A stretch of DNA of 64,000 nt, from assembly GCF_001612825.1 (NCBI RefSeq), contig NZ_BDBE01000001.1, forward strand, positions 24,518 to 88,517, in the 5' to 3' direction. Shown here piece after piece: positions 9,271 through 20,513 of this stretch. Both the position numbers and the translations under genes were made by a program. The notes beneath the pieces are model-generated. The model saw only the letters and a list, made by a program, of their open reading frames with translations, was not told the origin of the DNA and searched no databases. Source of the DNA: Nocardia caishijiensis NBRC 108228. GTDB taxonomy: Bacteria > Actinomycetota > Actinomycetes > Mycobacteriales > Mycobacteriaceae. Numbering within the stretch: the stretch's first letter is position 1; each line of letters opens with the position of its first letter.

Positions 9271-10136
9271 CGGGCGGCTCCTCGGGCGGCGGTGGCACGC
9301 TGCCACGCGTCGACAACAATGATGGCGTCCAGCGAGGCGCGCACGTCGTGGACGCGGACGCCCCAGGCGCCGTGCGTCGCGGCCAGCGCCGACACGGTCG
9401 CCGTGGCGACCTCGCGACCGTCGGGCGGGCGTGGCCCGGAATCGTCGGCGAGCAGGGCGCCGAGGAAACGCTTGCGGGACGCGCCGATCAGGATGGGCAG
9501 GCCGTCGGCGACCAGCTCCGGCAGGGCACCGAGCAGGGCCCAGTTGTGGTCGGCGTTCTTGGCGAAGCCGAGGCCGGGATCGAGGATCAGCCGGTCGGCG
9601 GCGATACCGGCGGCGACGGCGAGGTCGACCTGGGCGCGCAGTTCGGCCCGCACCTCGGCAACCACGTCGTCGTAGTGGTCGGCGGGTCCCGTGTGGCGGT
9701 AGTCGGCACCTGCACGCCAGTGCATCAGGATCCACGGCACGCCCGCGTCGGCGACCACACCGACCATGTCCGGGTCGGCGCGGCCACCGGACACGTCGTT
9801 GACGACGGCGGCACCGGCGGCCAGCGCCGCCTCGGCCACCTCGGCGCGCATGGTGTCGACACTGGTCGGCACGCCCGCCGCGACCAGCCCTCGGATCACC
9901 GGCGCGACCCGCGCGGCCTCGGTCGCCGGGTCGACGCGGTCGGCGCCGGGCCTGGTGGACTCACCACCCACATCGACGATGTCGGCACCCGCCTCGAACA
10001 GGGCGACACCGTGCGCGATCGCGAGTTCGGGATCGAGATAACGCCCGCCGTCGGAGAAGGAATCGGCGGTCACGTTCACCACGCCCATGACCACACACGA
10101 GCGGCCGTCCCGCGCGGTCACGAGGGGTTGGCTCAT
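9267..10136 (-). CDS. folP: Dihydropteroate synthase
   Basis: Condenses pterin pyrophosphate with p-aminobenzoate; the sulfonamide target. The 289-residue TIM-barrel protein carries both family signatures: [17 protein letters not shown] near the N-terminus and [14 protein letters not shown] at about residues 58-71. The sequence [11 protein letters not shown] at about 220-230 matches the C-terminal substrate loop of FolP1-type enzymes. I chose the ATG that overlaps the folE stop (ATGA). It is the third gene of the folE-folP-folB-folK operon. Confidence 0.96.
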   Translation of the reverse strand: MSQPLVTARDGRSCVVMGVVNVTADSFSDGGRYLDPELAIAHGVALFEAGADIVDVGGESTRPGADRVDPATEAARVAPVIRGLVAAGVPTSVDTMRAEVAEAALAAGAAVVNDVSGGRADPDMVGVVADAGVPWILMHWRAGADYRHTGPADHYDDVVAEVRAELRAQVDLAVAAGIAADRLILDPGLGFAKNADHNWALLGALPELVADGLPILIGASRKRFLGALLADDSGPRPPDGREVATATVSALAATHGAWGVRVHDVRASLDAIIVVDAWQRATAARGAAR

Positions 10137-10933
10137 TTGCGCAGGATCAGGTCCAGCGCCTCGGCTCGCGAGGCGGCATTGGTCTGCAACAGGCCGCGCA
10201 CCGCCGAAGTGGTTGTGCTCGCACCCGGCTTGCGGATACCGCGCATGGCCATGCACAGATGCTCGGCCTCCACCACGACGATCGCGCCGCGCGGGTCGAG
10301 CCTGCGCATGACCGCGTCGGCGATCTGGCTGGTGAGGCGCTCCTGCACCTGCGGGCGCTTGGCGTAGAGGTCGACGACGCGGGCCAGCTTCGACAGGCCG
10401 GTCACGCGACCGTGCGTGCCGGGAATGTAGCCGACGTGGGCTACGCCGTGGAACGACACCAGGTGATGCTCACAGGTGGAGAACATCGGGATGTCGCGCA
10501 CGAGGACGAGCTCCTGGTGGCCCTCGTCGAAGGTGGTGGCGAGTACCTCGTCCGGCTCGGTGTAGAGCCCGGCGAACATCTCGCGGTAGGCGCGGGCCAC
10601 GCGGGCCGGGGTGTCGACGAGCCCGGGCCGGTCGGGGTCCTCACCGACCGCGAGGAGCAGTTCGCGCACGGCGTTCTCGGCGCGCTGCTGGTCGAACACG
10701 CGGCCCGTCGCCAGCGCCGTCAGCTGAGCCGGGCTCGTCTCCCCGAGCTCTCCGGCCGGGTCGGGCCCCGAACCGTTCACGGCCTCAGCGACTTTCTTAT
10801 TGGCCGACAACTTCTCCACACCTCCGGGTCCATCCGGTAAACGCTGCCGGGTCGATCCGGCAACGGCGGTCACCAGAGCCGGAACGTCCCGACTCGGACG
10901 GCAACCAGAGCCGAAGCGATCCGGCTCGAACAT
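10133..10933 (-). CDS. folE: GTP cyclohydrolase I
   Basis: Converts GTP to dihydroneopterin triphosphate, the first step of folate synthesis. Zinc and active-site residues are visible in [12 protein letters not shown] and in [11 protein letters not shown] near the C-terminus; [15 protein letters not shown] is the family signature. The catalytic core begins only at about residue 80. The start is uncertain: the ATG at 10933 has no ribosome site, while GGAGG lies just before a GTG/TTG pair near residues 39-42 (about 10810-10819), which would give a protein of about 225 residues, closer to the usual length. First gene of the folate operon. Confidence 0.94.
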   Translation of the reverse strand: MFEPDRFGSGCRPSRDVPALVTAVAGSTRQRLPDGPGGVEKLSANKKVAEAVNGSGPDPAGELGETSPAQLTALATGRVFDQQRAENAVRELLLAVGEDPDRPGLVDTPARVARAYREMFAGLYTEPDEVLATTFDEGHQELVLVRDIPMFSTCEHHLVSFHGVAHVGYIPGTHGRVTGLSKLARVVDLYAKRPQVQERLTSQIADAVMRRLDPRGAIVVVEAEHLCMAMRGIRKPGASTTTSAVRGLLQTNAASRAEALDLILRK

Positions 10934-11240
10934 CCCAGCGTAGTTGGCGCGAGGTCGACGGCGGCAGTTCGGCCCGGTGTCGTGGTCCGTATCTCGGTAC
11001 CACCACCCTGGGTGGTGCCCATCGCACCAGGCGCAGACATCACGACTGCCGCGGCCATCCCCGCGTCAGTGGCCTCATGCGCTGCGCCGCCCGCCTGCCG
11101 GTAGCGGCACGCATCGCCGGAACGCCTCGACCGGCGACACACATCAGACACGGCACTGCACACCCGAGCCGATCGCCTCGCGCTCGAATGGCGAGGCTGT
11201 ACAACCGGACACGCGCTCCGATCACCAAGCCCCGTGCGCC
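10934..11240. other. Intergenic region upstream of folE
   Basis: About 300 bp between folE and the ftsH terminator. I see no convincing gene; open frames here are Arg/Pro-rich shadows on both strands. It should hold the folE promoter, but I could not pick out a clear -35/-10 pair. Confidence 0.5.
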
Positions 11241-11273
11241 CGATCGGCCCGCCTATTGCAGGCGGGCCGATCG
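11241..11273 (-). terminator. Strong hairpin terminator after ftsH
   Basis: A perfect 14-bp inverted repeat: left arm 11241-11254 (CGATCGGCCCGCCT), 5-nt loop, right arm 11260-11273. It begins 20 nt beyond the ftsH stop. There is no U-tract, which is usual for actinobacterial terminators. It separates ftsH from the folate operon. Confidence 0.8.
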
Positions 11274-11292
11274 AGCGGGCACGATACGGCTG

Positions 11293-13668
<2,376 letters not shown>

Positions 13669-13894
13669 AGAGCGTCGGCCGGACGGCCCAGTCCTTTCCG
13701 GTTATTTCTCCGGGGTGTGCCTAGCGAAGCTGTCGAGATCGGCGGGATTCGGATGCGGACATGCCACGTTACCGCGTACGGTCTAGTCGATACATCGCGC
13801 AGTTCGGCTGCTGGTGCAGCTGCACTGGTAAACGGCCGGGGAACGGGAGAGGTTCCCGAGTACCCCGTCCGGGTTGTTGCAAGTGGCCACAATC

Positions 13895-14875
13895 ATGTCA
13901 TGCCCGTCTTATCGTGGGCGAGGACACAACTACAGCGCAGGGGGTACGGTCATCGTCGAGCTACGAACACCCACAGCGATTCTGCGCCACGGCCAGGGGC
14001 GGCTCACCGTCCTGCGGCCGGGTACCGACGGCGAACGGGTACTCGACGTTCCCATCGCCGACCTGCTCAAAGTCCGGCTCAACCGCCGCGCCGACGACGC
14101 GGTGGTGATCGAGATCTACCTGCGGTATCCCACCGCCGTGCTCACCGGTGTGCCCGCCGACCGCACGCCGCTCCCGGTGCTGATCGCCGAGCACGACGTG
14201 CCGACCGCGCTCGGCATCGTCGACCGGATCAACGACCAGATCATGGCCACCAAGCGCATCGATATCGCCGCGCCCGATCTCACTCCGCCCGCGCCCGAAT
14301 GGGGCAAGTCCGGGCCGGTCCGCGCCGATGTGGACCGCGCGGTGCGCCGGATGGCGCCGCGCAAGGACGCCCGCTCGGCGATCAACGCGCTGCACCGCTA
14401 CGTCACCTCCGACGAATACGTGCTCGAGACCGCGATCGCCATCGCCTCGCCGCCCGCGGGTTCGGGCGCCGGGCTGCTCGCCGCGACGACCGACCGGCTG
14501 TTGTTCGTCGGCATCGGCGGCGACCGTCGCGCCCACGAGCTGCCGGTGCCGGCGATTCTCGGTGCCAGGACCGTCGAGGGGCATACGGCGCCGGGCGAGA
14601 TCGACACCAGGCACGGCGGTTCGGGGATGGATGTCAGCGACGGCAACCGCACTCTGCATTTCGCGGGGGTCGACCGTGCCGACATCGAACGGGTCACCTG
14701 CGCGGTGAACTTCGCCGTGCGCAGGCAGGCGGCCGACGGGGCACCCGGGCCCGCCGATCCCGGTGTCACCCAGCTCTACAGCGAATGGGAACTGCTGGTG
14801 GAACGGCATTCGCTCGGCATGGTCGACGACACCCAGTTCCAGCGCTACGGCCGAGGGATTTTACGGAGCCTGTAG
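13895..14875 (+). CDS. Hypothetical protein with PH-like domains
   Basis: About 326 residues with no enzyme motif. The N-terminal half (IVELRTPTAILRHGQGRLTV, then a run of beta strands) resembles the PH-like fold of DUF4429 proteins. The middle (LLAATTDRLLFVGIGGDRRAHELPV) is typical of bacterial PH/YokE-type domains. The last 30 residues (YSEWELLVERHSLGMVDDTQF) look like a SHOCT-type short C-terminal motif. Together this suggests a scaffold or membrane-associated protein of unknown role. The start is uncertain: TTG 13874, GTG 13880 and ATG 13895 are in frame, and the conserved part begins near 13955. Divergent from ftsH. Confidence 0.75.
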   Translation: MSCPSYRGRGHNYSAGGTVIVELRTPTAILRHGQGRLTVLRPGTDGERVLDVPIADLLKVRLNRRADDAVVIEIYLRYPTAVLTGVPADRTPLPVLIAEHDVPTALGIVDRINDQIMATKRIDIAAPDLTPPAPEWGKSGPVRADVDRAVRRMAPRKDARSAINALHRYVTSDEYVLETAIAIASPPAGSGAGLLAATTDRLLFVGIGGDRRAHELPVPAILGARTVEGHTAPGEIDTRHGGSGMDVSDGNRTLHFAGVDRADIERVTCAVNFAVRRQAADGAPGPADPGVTQLYSEWELLVERHSLGMVDDTQFQRYGRGILRSL

Positions 14876-14876
14876 G

Positions 14877-15734
14877 TCAGCTCGGCTCTTCGGCGGGCGG
14901 CTCGGGCTTCGGTTCGGACTCGTTGAGTTCGATACGGCGCCACGGGCTGGTCGGGCGGGTCCACAGCCGCAGCAGTTCCATCCGCCGGTCGACGCCGCCG
15001 TTCTTGAGTTCGGCGAGGTCCTCGGTGGCCTGCCAGTATGTCCAGCCCGCTAGATAGGCGTCGCCGAACTGACGCCAGTTGCGGTAGCGCCGCTGGGCGG
15101 GCGGCAACGCGCGCATGACGTACTCCCATGCCACGTCGGCCTCGAGATACCCGGCGGTGAACGCCATCCGCGCCACCGCGACCACGCGCGCCAGGTCCCA
15201 AGCGTGGATGTCGTTGGGCAGCGGGCGGGCCAGGTGCTCGGTGAAACCGATCTTGATGGCCTGGGCCCAGATGTCGTAGTCGCGGACCAGCGCCTCCGGG
15301 TTGTCCATCCCCCGGAACGAACCGACCTGCCGCAGGAAGGCGCGGTGCCGATCGGCGCGTTCGCCGAAACGGTCGCGTTCGCTGGCATTGACCGAGGCCA
15401 TCACCAGCGGATTGACCAGCGCGTACAGCGGCGCGTGCATGCCTTCGAGGAGCTGTTCCATCGAGGCGCGTGCCTCGTTGCCGTCGGTGATTCCCCACGC
15501 GCCGGTGAGCGTGTCGATGGCGAGTTCGCGACGGTCGCCGAGGGGATGCTCGCGTTCGGGGCCGAGCACCATGGCGTCGTGGAAGGCGTCCCAGCGGGTG
15601 GAATAGAAGGCACCCAGTGCCAGGGCGCGCAGCTCGTCGTCGCTCACGCCCGCCCCCGACCAGTGGTCTTCCTCGCGCTTGTCGAGTTCCGGGTAGGGAA
15701 AGGTGGTCAGCGCTGGTACTCCCCGAGCAGGCAT
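14877..15734 (-). CDS. DUF1266 domain protein
   Basis: 285 residues. The C-terminal half is a clear DUF1266 domain: HAWDLARVVAVARMAFTAGY, EADVAWEYV, RNWRQFGDAYLAGWTYWQ and the ending TRPTSPWRRI. The N-terminal half is a helical region rich in Trp and acidic residues. The family is widespread, sometimes near toxin or immunity genes, and has no established function. ATG 15734 has no ribosome site, but a TAGACT -10-like element sits 8 nt upstream, suggesting leaderless transcription. It converges with the PH-like gene, with one base between the stops. Confidence 0.85.
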   Translation of the reverse strand: MPARGVPALTTFPYPELDKREEDHWSGAGVSDDELRALALGAFYSTRWDAFHDAMVLGPEREHPLGDRRELAIDTLTGAWGITDGNEARASMEQLLEGMHAPLYALVNPLVMASVNASERDRFGERADRHRAFLRQVGSFRGMDNPEALVRDYDIWAQAIKIGFTEHLARPLPNDIHAWDLARVVAVARMAFTAGYLEADVAWEYVMRALPPAQRRYRNWRQFGDAYLAGWTYWQATEDLAELKNGGVDRRMELLRLWTRPTSPWRRIELNESEPKPEPPAEEPS

Positions 15735-15796
15735 GCGGCCGAGTCTAGTGTCTTCTTGTCCTGCAGTGATGTGCCCCACAGGTCTATTGTTCTGTC

Positions 15797-16069
15797 ATGT
15801 GTAGAAATATCACCGTCTTGCGTGGTCTGGAGCCTGCCGCCACCGAGCAGGAGATCTACGCTGCCGCCTTGCAGTATGTGCGCAAAGTCGGCGGCATCTC
15901 CGGGCTGAGCAGCACAACCAAACCCGCGGTCGACAAGGCCGTCGCCGCCATCGCCGCGGCCACGACCACCCTGCTCGCCGAACTCCCCGACCGCCGGGTG
16001 CCGCCACCGACGGAACCACCGCTGCGCCGGATCGCGGCACGCGATGCCGAGGTGCAGGAAACCGGCTAG
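15797..16069 (+). CDS. DUF2277 domain protein
   Basis: A 90-residue protein starting MCRNITVLRGLEPAATEQEI, the hallmark of DUF2277 (MCRNI start, then EIxAAALQYVRKVGG). The C-terminal end is a Pro/Arg-rich tail. The family is small, conserved in actinobacteria and proteobacteria and of unknown function. It is divergent from the DUF1266 gene, with a 62-bp shared promoter region. Confidence 0.9.
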   Translation: MCRNITVLRGLEPAATEQEIYAAALQYVRKVGGISGLSSTTKPAVDKAVAAIAAATTTLLAELPDRRVPPPTEPPLRRIAARDAEVQETG

Positions 16070-16182
16070 ACCCCAGGACGACTCGCGCGCACCGGGGCAC
16101 CGGTGCGCCGATAACCCGTGACGGACGGGCCGGACCGTGCCAGGCTGGTTGTGATTCACACAACGCAGTGGGGAGCACAACC

Positions 16183-17724
16183 GTGACACGTATCGACCAG
16201 GTCATCGACGTCCGCAACCCGGCAACGGGCGAATCCGTGGGAACGGTGCCCGTCACCGGTCCGGACGAGGTCGCGGCCGCTGTCCGCGAACTGCGCCTCT
16301 ACCAGCCCGAATGGGAGGCCATCGGGCCGAACGGGCGCAAGCAGTGGCTGCTGAAGCTGCAGGACTGGCTGATCGACAACACCGAACACCTGGCCGATGT
16401 GCTGCAGTCCGAGACGGCCAAACCGCGCGTCGACGCGCTCATCGACCCGGCCTTCGCCGTCGACCTCGCCGGTTATTACGCGCGCCGGGCCGCCAAATTC
16501 CTCGGCGACGACCACCCGTCGCCGCACAGCCCGCTGGCCCGGGTGAAGGCGCTGACGGTCACCTATCGGCCCTACCAGGTGGTCGGCGTGATCACCCCGT
16601 GGAACTTCCCGCTCGCGATGCCCGCGATCGACGTGTTCCCCGCGCTGGCCGCCGGTGCCGCCGTGATCCTCAAGCCGTCGGAGGTGACGCCGCTGTCGGC
16701 GGTCGAACTCGCGCGCGGCTGGGCCGAGATCGGCGCGCCGCCGGTGTTCAAGGTGGTGACCGGCGCGGGCGCGACCGGCGCGGCCGTGGTCGACAACGCC
16801 GACTACATCCAGTTCACCGGGTCCACCGCGACCGGCCGCAAGATCGCGCAGGCCTGCGTCGACCGGTTGGTCCCCTACAGCCTCGAGCTCGGCGGCAAGG
16901 ACCCCGCGATCGTGCTGGCCGACGCCGACCTGGACCGCGCGGCGCACGGCATCGCCTTCGGCGGCATGTTCAACGCCGGTCAGGTGTGCATCTCGGTGGA
17001 ACGCGTGTATGTCGAGGCACCGGTCTACGACGAGTTCGTCGAGAAGCTCACCGCGGCGGTCGCGGCCCTGCGCCAGGGCGCCGACGACCGCGAATCACGC
17101 AACGATGTCGGCGCGCTGGCCAACGAGAACCAGTTGCGGATCGTGGAACGCCATGTGAACGAGGCCGTCGCGGCGGGCGCCCGGGTGACCACCGGTGGCA
17201 AACCCACTGGTGTCGGCACCTTCTTCGAGCCGACCGTGCTGGTCGACGTGGACCATTCGATGTCGTGTGTCGCCGAGGAGACCTTCGGTCCCACCCTTCC
17301 GGTGATGAAGGTGGCCGACGAGGACGAGGCGGTCCGCCTGGCCAACGATTCGATCTACGGCCTGTCGGCGTCGGTGTGGACGGGCGACAAGGCCCGGGGC
17401 GAACGGGTGGCGCGGCGGCTGAACGCGGGCGCGGTGAACATCAACGACGTGTTCGCCAACCTGTTCAATTTCGCCATGCCGATGGGCGGCTGGGGGCAGT
17501 CAGGTGTCGGCGCGCGCTGGGGTGGCGCGGCCGGGATCCGGAAGTACTGCCGGGCGCAGGCGATCACGGCACCGAAGCTGCCGACCATGTCCAAGGAGCT
17601 GTTCTGGTTCCCGTACGACATGAACAAAGTCGTCGTCGCGGTCGCGGCGATGCGGTTGGCCGGTGCGCGTGGGCTGCGGCGAGTGGACCTGCCGAAGGTG
17701 TGGCGACTGAAGGGTGGCAGGTAG
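16183..17724 (+). CDS. NAD(P)-dependent aldehyde dehydrogenase
   Basis: Oxidises an aldehyde to the acid; the substrate is not predictable from sequence, and succinate-semialdehyde-type enzymes are the nearest in style. The 513-residue protein has the ALDH motifs: VVGVITPWNFPLAMP, FTGSTATGRKIAQACV, catalytic Glu in LELGGKDPAIV (about 234) and catalytic Cys in NAGQVCISVERVYV (about 268). A 45-residue C-terminal extension beyond the core is present. The GTG at 16183 is preceded by GGGGAG at the right distance. It stands alone, with no obvious operon partner. Confidence 0.93.
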   Translation: MTRIDQVIDVRNPATGESVGTVPVTGPDEVAAAVRELRLYQPEWEAIGPNGRKQWLLKLQDWLIDNTEHLADVLQSETAKPRVDALIDPAFAVDLAGYYARRAAKFLGDDHPSPHSPLARVKALTVTYRPYQVVGVITPWNFPLAMPAIDVFPALAAGAAVILKPSEVTPLSAVELARGWAEIGAPPVFKVVTGAGATGAAVVDNADYIQFTGSTATGRKIAQACVDRLVPYSLELGGKDPAIVLADADLDRAAHGIAFGGMFNAGQVCISVERVYVEAPVYDEFVEKLTAAVAALRQGADDRESRNDVGALANENQLRIVERHVNEAVAAGARVTTGGKPTGVGTFFEPTVLVDVDHSMSCVAEETFGPTLPVMKVADEDEAVRLANDSIYGLSASVWTGDKARGERVARRLNAGAVNINDVFANLFNFAMPMGGWGQSGVGARWGGAAGIRKYCRAQAITAPKLPTMSKELFWFPYDMNKVVVAVAAMRLAGARGLRRVDLPKVWRLKGGR

Positions 17725-18047
17725 GCCCGCCAAACCTTTTGGTGATCAATGTCACAAAGATGACGGTTATGCGTGGTCAGCGGGCCGCCTCCGTGCCTCG
17801 CGGCGGCGCGCGCGACACCGTTCCGGCCGTGAAGAGCGACGCATTTGTGCTGGTCAAGAGCCCAACTGTGGCAATGAGGCCGCTCACACCGAGCTCGCGA
17901 GAAATCCACGCGAGCTCGGTGGTGCACTGCACCATGCCAGGCCATATGCTGTGAGTTACCGACCTGGTGACTGTTTTGCCCCCCTTTCGCGAACTTCTCT
18001 GCCCGTTTTGGCTAGATTTTCCCGACCGATTCTGATAGCAAGGTGCT
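17725..18047. other. Intergenic region between ALDH and LysR genes
   Basis: 323 bp with no recognisable gene, RNA or strong hairpin on either strand. It must carry the promoter of the LysR-family gene; AAGGTGCT just before that ATG acts as its ribosome site. Confidence 0.5.
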
Positions 18048-18944
18048 ATGGACCCGCATTTGCGCGATCTGCGGTATTTCGTCGCCGTCGCTGAGGAACT
18101 GCATTTCACCAACGCCGCTCAGCGGCTGCACATCGCCCAGCCGACGCTTTCCCGCCAGATCCGCCAGCTCGAACGCCAGCTCGACGTGGTCCTGTTCGAC
18201 CGCAATCAGCGCAGCGTCGCCCTCACCGTCGCCGGTAAGGAACTGCTCGAAGGTGCCCGCAAGATCCTCGAGCTGTGGGAGGTGACCAACGTGTCCCTCC
18301 AGGAAGCAGGCGAGGTGCTGCGCGTCGGCATCCAGTCCGCGCTCGGTCGCGGCCTGCTCAACGATCTGGAAAGCGCCAGCGGACATCGTCTCGCGCTGCA
18401 CGCGGCGTCGTGGAACGACCCGTCGAGCGGCCTCGCGGGCCGCCAGGCCGACCTGGCCCTGGTGTGGCTGCCGCTGCCCGACCCCAACCGCTACCGGTGG
18501 CAGGTGCTGCGCACCGAACCGCGCTGGGTGCTGCTGCCCGACAACCACGCGCTGGCCGAGCACGAGACCATCGACTTCGCCGATCTGCTCGACGAACCGT
18601 TCATCGCGCTACCGACCGAAGCCGGTGCGGTGCGCGATTTCTGGCTCGGCAACGACGCGCGCGGCGGCCGGACGGCCAAGATCGGCGCCGAAGCCGCCAC
18701 CCCCGAGGACAAGTTAGAGGCCGTGAGCCTCGGCCTCGGTGTGTGCCTGCTGGCCGAGAACAATGTGCCGATGTACCGCTGGCCCGGCCTCACCGCGCGT
18801 CCGGTGGCCGGTCTCTCGCCGTGCGAGCTGGCCGTGGCCTGGCGCGCCGACGACACCCGTCCGACGATCCTGGAATTCGCCGGTCGCGCTGTCGACGGTG
18901 GTTTCTCCGAGCCCGTGCAGGCGCCGCAACCGATCGCGGTCTAA
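18048..18944 (+). CDS. LysR-family transcriptional regulator
   Basis: 298 residues. The N-terminal winged helix-turn-helix at residues 1-60 reads DLRYFVAVAEELHFTNAAQRLHIAQPTLSRQIRQLE, the LysR signature. A periplasmic-binding-protein-like effector domain fills residues 90-290. The usual divergent target gene is missing: the nearest neighbour upstream is the ALDH on the same strand, and downstream is a convergent amidase whose stop overlaps this one by 4 bp. The effector is unknown. Confidence 0.92.
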   Translation: MDPHLRDLRYFVAVAEELHFTNAAQRLHIAQPTLSRQIRQLERQLDVVLFDRNQRSVALTVAGKELLEGARKILELWEVTNVSLQEAGEVLRVGIQSALGRGLLNDLESASGHRLALHAASWNDPSSGLAGRQADLALVWLPLPDPNRYRWQVLRTEPRWVLLPDNHALAEHETIDFADLLDEPFIALPTEAGAVRDFWLGNDARGGRTAKIGAEAATPEDKLEAVSLGLGVCLLAENNVPMYRWPGLTARPVAGLSPCELAVAWRADDTRPTILEFAGRAVDGGFSEPVQAPQPIAV

Positions 18945-20290
18945 TTCGTTCGTTCGAGTTGGGCGGCCAGGCCGAGCAGGGTCGCCTCGGTGCCGGGTGG
19001 GCCCGCCAACTGCGCGGCGAGCGGGGTGTGCGCCTCGGGATGGATGCCCATCGGCAGCGACGCGGCGGGCCAGCCGACGAGATTCCACACGCCGGTGAAC
19101 GGTGCGTAGCGCACCGACGACACGACATTGGCGGCCCAGCCGCGGCGGCTCCACTGCCGCGCCTTGGGCGGCGGGGCGGCCAGCGTCGGGGTGATCACCA
19201 CGTCGAAGTTCTCGAAGAAGTCGAGCAGCCTGGCTTCGGCCCGGTCGGCCTGGCTCGGCCGGACCAGGCGCAGGCGACGGATCAGCCGCCCGAGTGCCAG
19301 GTGCTTGCGGGTTCGTGGTTGCAGCCGGTCGGGGTCGGCCAGCCGTTCGGCATCGGCCGCGCCCACGGTCGGCCAGCGCAGCAGCATCGCCAGTGCCGCG
19401 TCGCCGTAGGGCAGTTCGACGGGCTCCACGAGGTGCCCGGCCGCTGCCGCGCGCGCACCCGCGGTGCGCGCCGCCGCCGTCCAGTGCCGATCGACCCGGA
19501 CCAGCCGCGACGGCGGAGCCACGGCCAGCCCGATACGTAGTCGCTGCGGCGGCCGTAGATCGGCCAGATCACAGCGGTCGGCCAGCACCGAGAGGGCGAG
19601 GGCGGCGTCGGAGACGGTGGTCGCGAGGATGCCGTTCTCGGCCATTCCAGACCAGGAGTCGGCCCCGATACCCGCCGGAACCACATCGCGACCGGGTTTG
19701 ATCCCGAACACTCCGCACGCGGCGGCGGGCACCCGGATCGAGCCGAGTCCGTCGTTGCCGTGCGCGATGGGCACCAGTCCCGCCGCCACGGCCGCGGCCG
19801 CACCGCCGGAGGAACCGCCCGCGGTACGACCGACATCGCGCGGGTTGCGGGTGACGTGTCCGTCGGCGTCGGTGGTGGCCCACAGGCCGAGCTCGGGCAT
19901 CGCGGTGAGTCCGACGACGATCGCGCCCGCCGCCCGCAACCGCGCGACCACCGGATGATCGGCCGGTTCCGCCTCGGCGGCGGTCGCGGCCGAACCGGCC
20001 GTGGTCGGCTCCCCCGCCACGGCGATGTTCTGCTTCACGGCGACCGGGACCCCCGCCAGCGGCAACTCGTCGAGGTCGGGTCGGGCGGTGAGTTCGAGTG
20101 CCTCCGCGCGCGCCCGCTCGGCGCGGACCACGGTGAAGGCGTTGATCTTGTGGTTCTCCGAGGAGATGCGGGTGAGCGCGTCGGTCACCACGTCGACGGG
20201 CGTGATCGTGCCCGCTCGCACCCGCGCGGCCAGTGCTGCGGCCGGGCCGCCGATCGGGAAGTCGTCGGCGGGTCGGTGGGAGGAGTTCAT
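18941..20290 (-). CDS. Amidase-signature family hydrolase
   Basis: Hydrolyses amide bonds by a Ser-cisSer-Lys triad. The 449-residue protein shows the Lys in GVPVAVKQNIAVAG (about residue 86) and the Gly/Ser-rich signature RTAGGSSGGAAAAVAAGLVP with the downstream segment GSIRVPAAACGVFGIKPG. The usual VKD after the Lys is VKQ here. The start at 20290 was chosen because GAGGTGGCG precedes the ATG. Substrate is unknown. It is divergent from the kinase pair. Confidence 0.92.
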   Translation of the reverse strand: MNSSHRPADDFPIGGPAAALAARVRAGTITPVDVVTDALTRISSENHKINAFTVVRAERARAEALELTARPDLDELPLAGVPVAVKQNIAVAGEPTTAGSAATAAEAEPADHPVVARLRAAGAIVVGLTAMPELGLWATTDADGHVTRNPRDVGRTAGGSSGGAAAAVAAGLVPIAHGNDGLGSIRVPAAACGVFGIKPGRDVVPAGIGADSWSGMAENGILATTVSDAALALSVLADRCDLADLRPPQRLRIGLAVAPPSRLVRVDRHWTAAARTAGARAAAAGHLVEPVELPYGDAALAMLLRWPTVGAADAERLADPDRLQPRTRKHLALGRLIRRLRLVRPSQADRAEARLLDFFENFDVVITPTLAAPPPKARQWSRRGWAANVVSSVRYAPFTGVWNLVGWPAASLPMGIHPEAHTPLAAQLAGPPGTEATLLGLAAQLERTN

Positions 20291-20513
20291 CGCCACCTCA
20301 GCGTCCGTCACGCCGTCGTCGTCGACGGACTCCCATGCTACCGCTGTGAGGTCATCGTGCATGGCCGGATTCGCCCCCGTCGCGTCGTCGTCGAAAATCG
20401 GGTGATCAGCTCTCCAGGCGCAAGTTATCATTTCGGGTACGGCTCGGGGCACGATGACGTCGGGTGTGGCGGAAGGAATTTCGTACCGATCCGCGCGAAC
20501 CTTAGGTCGACTG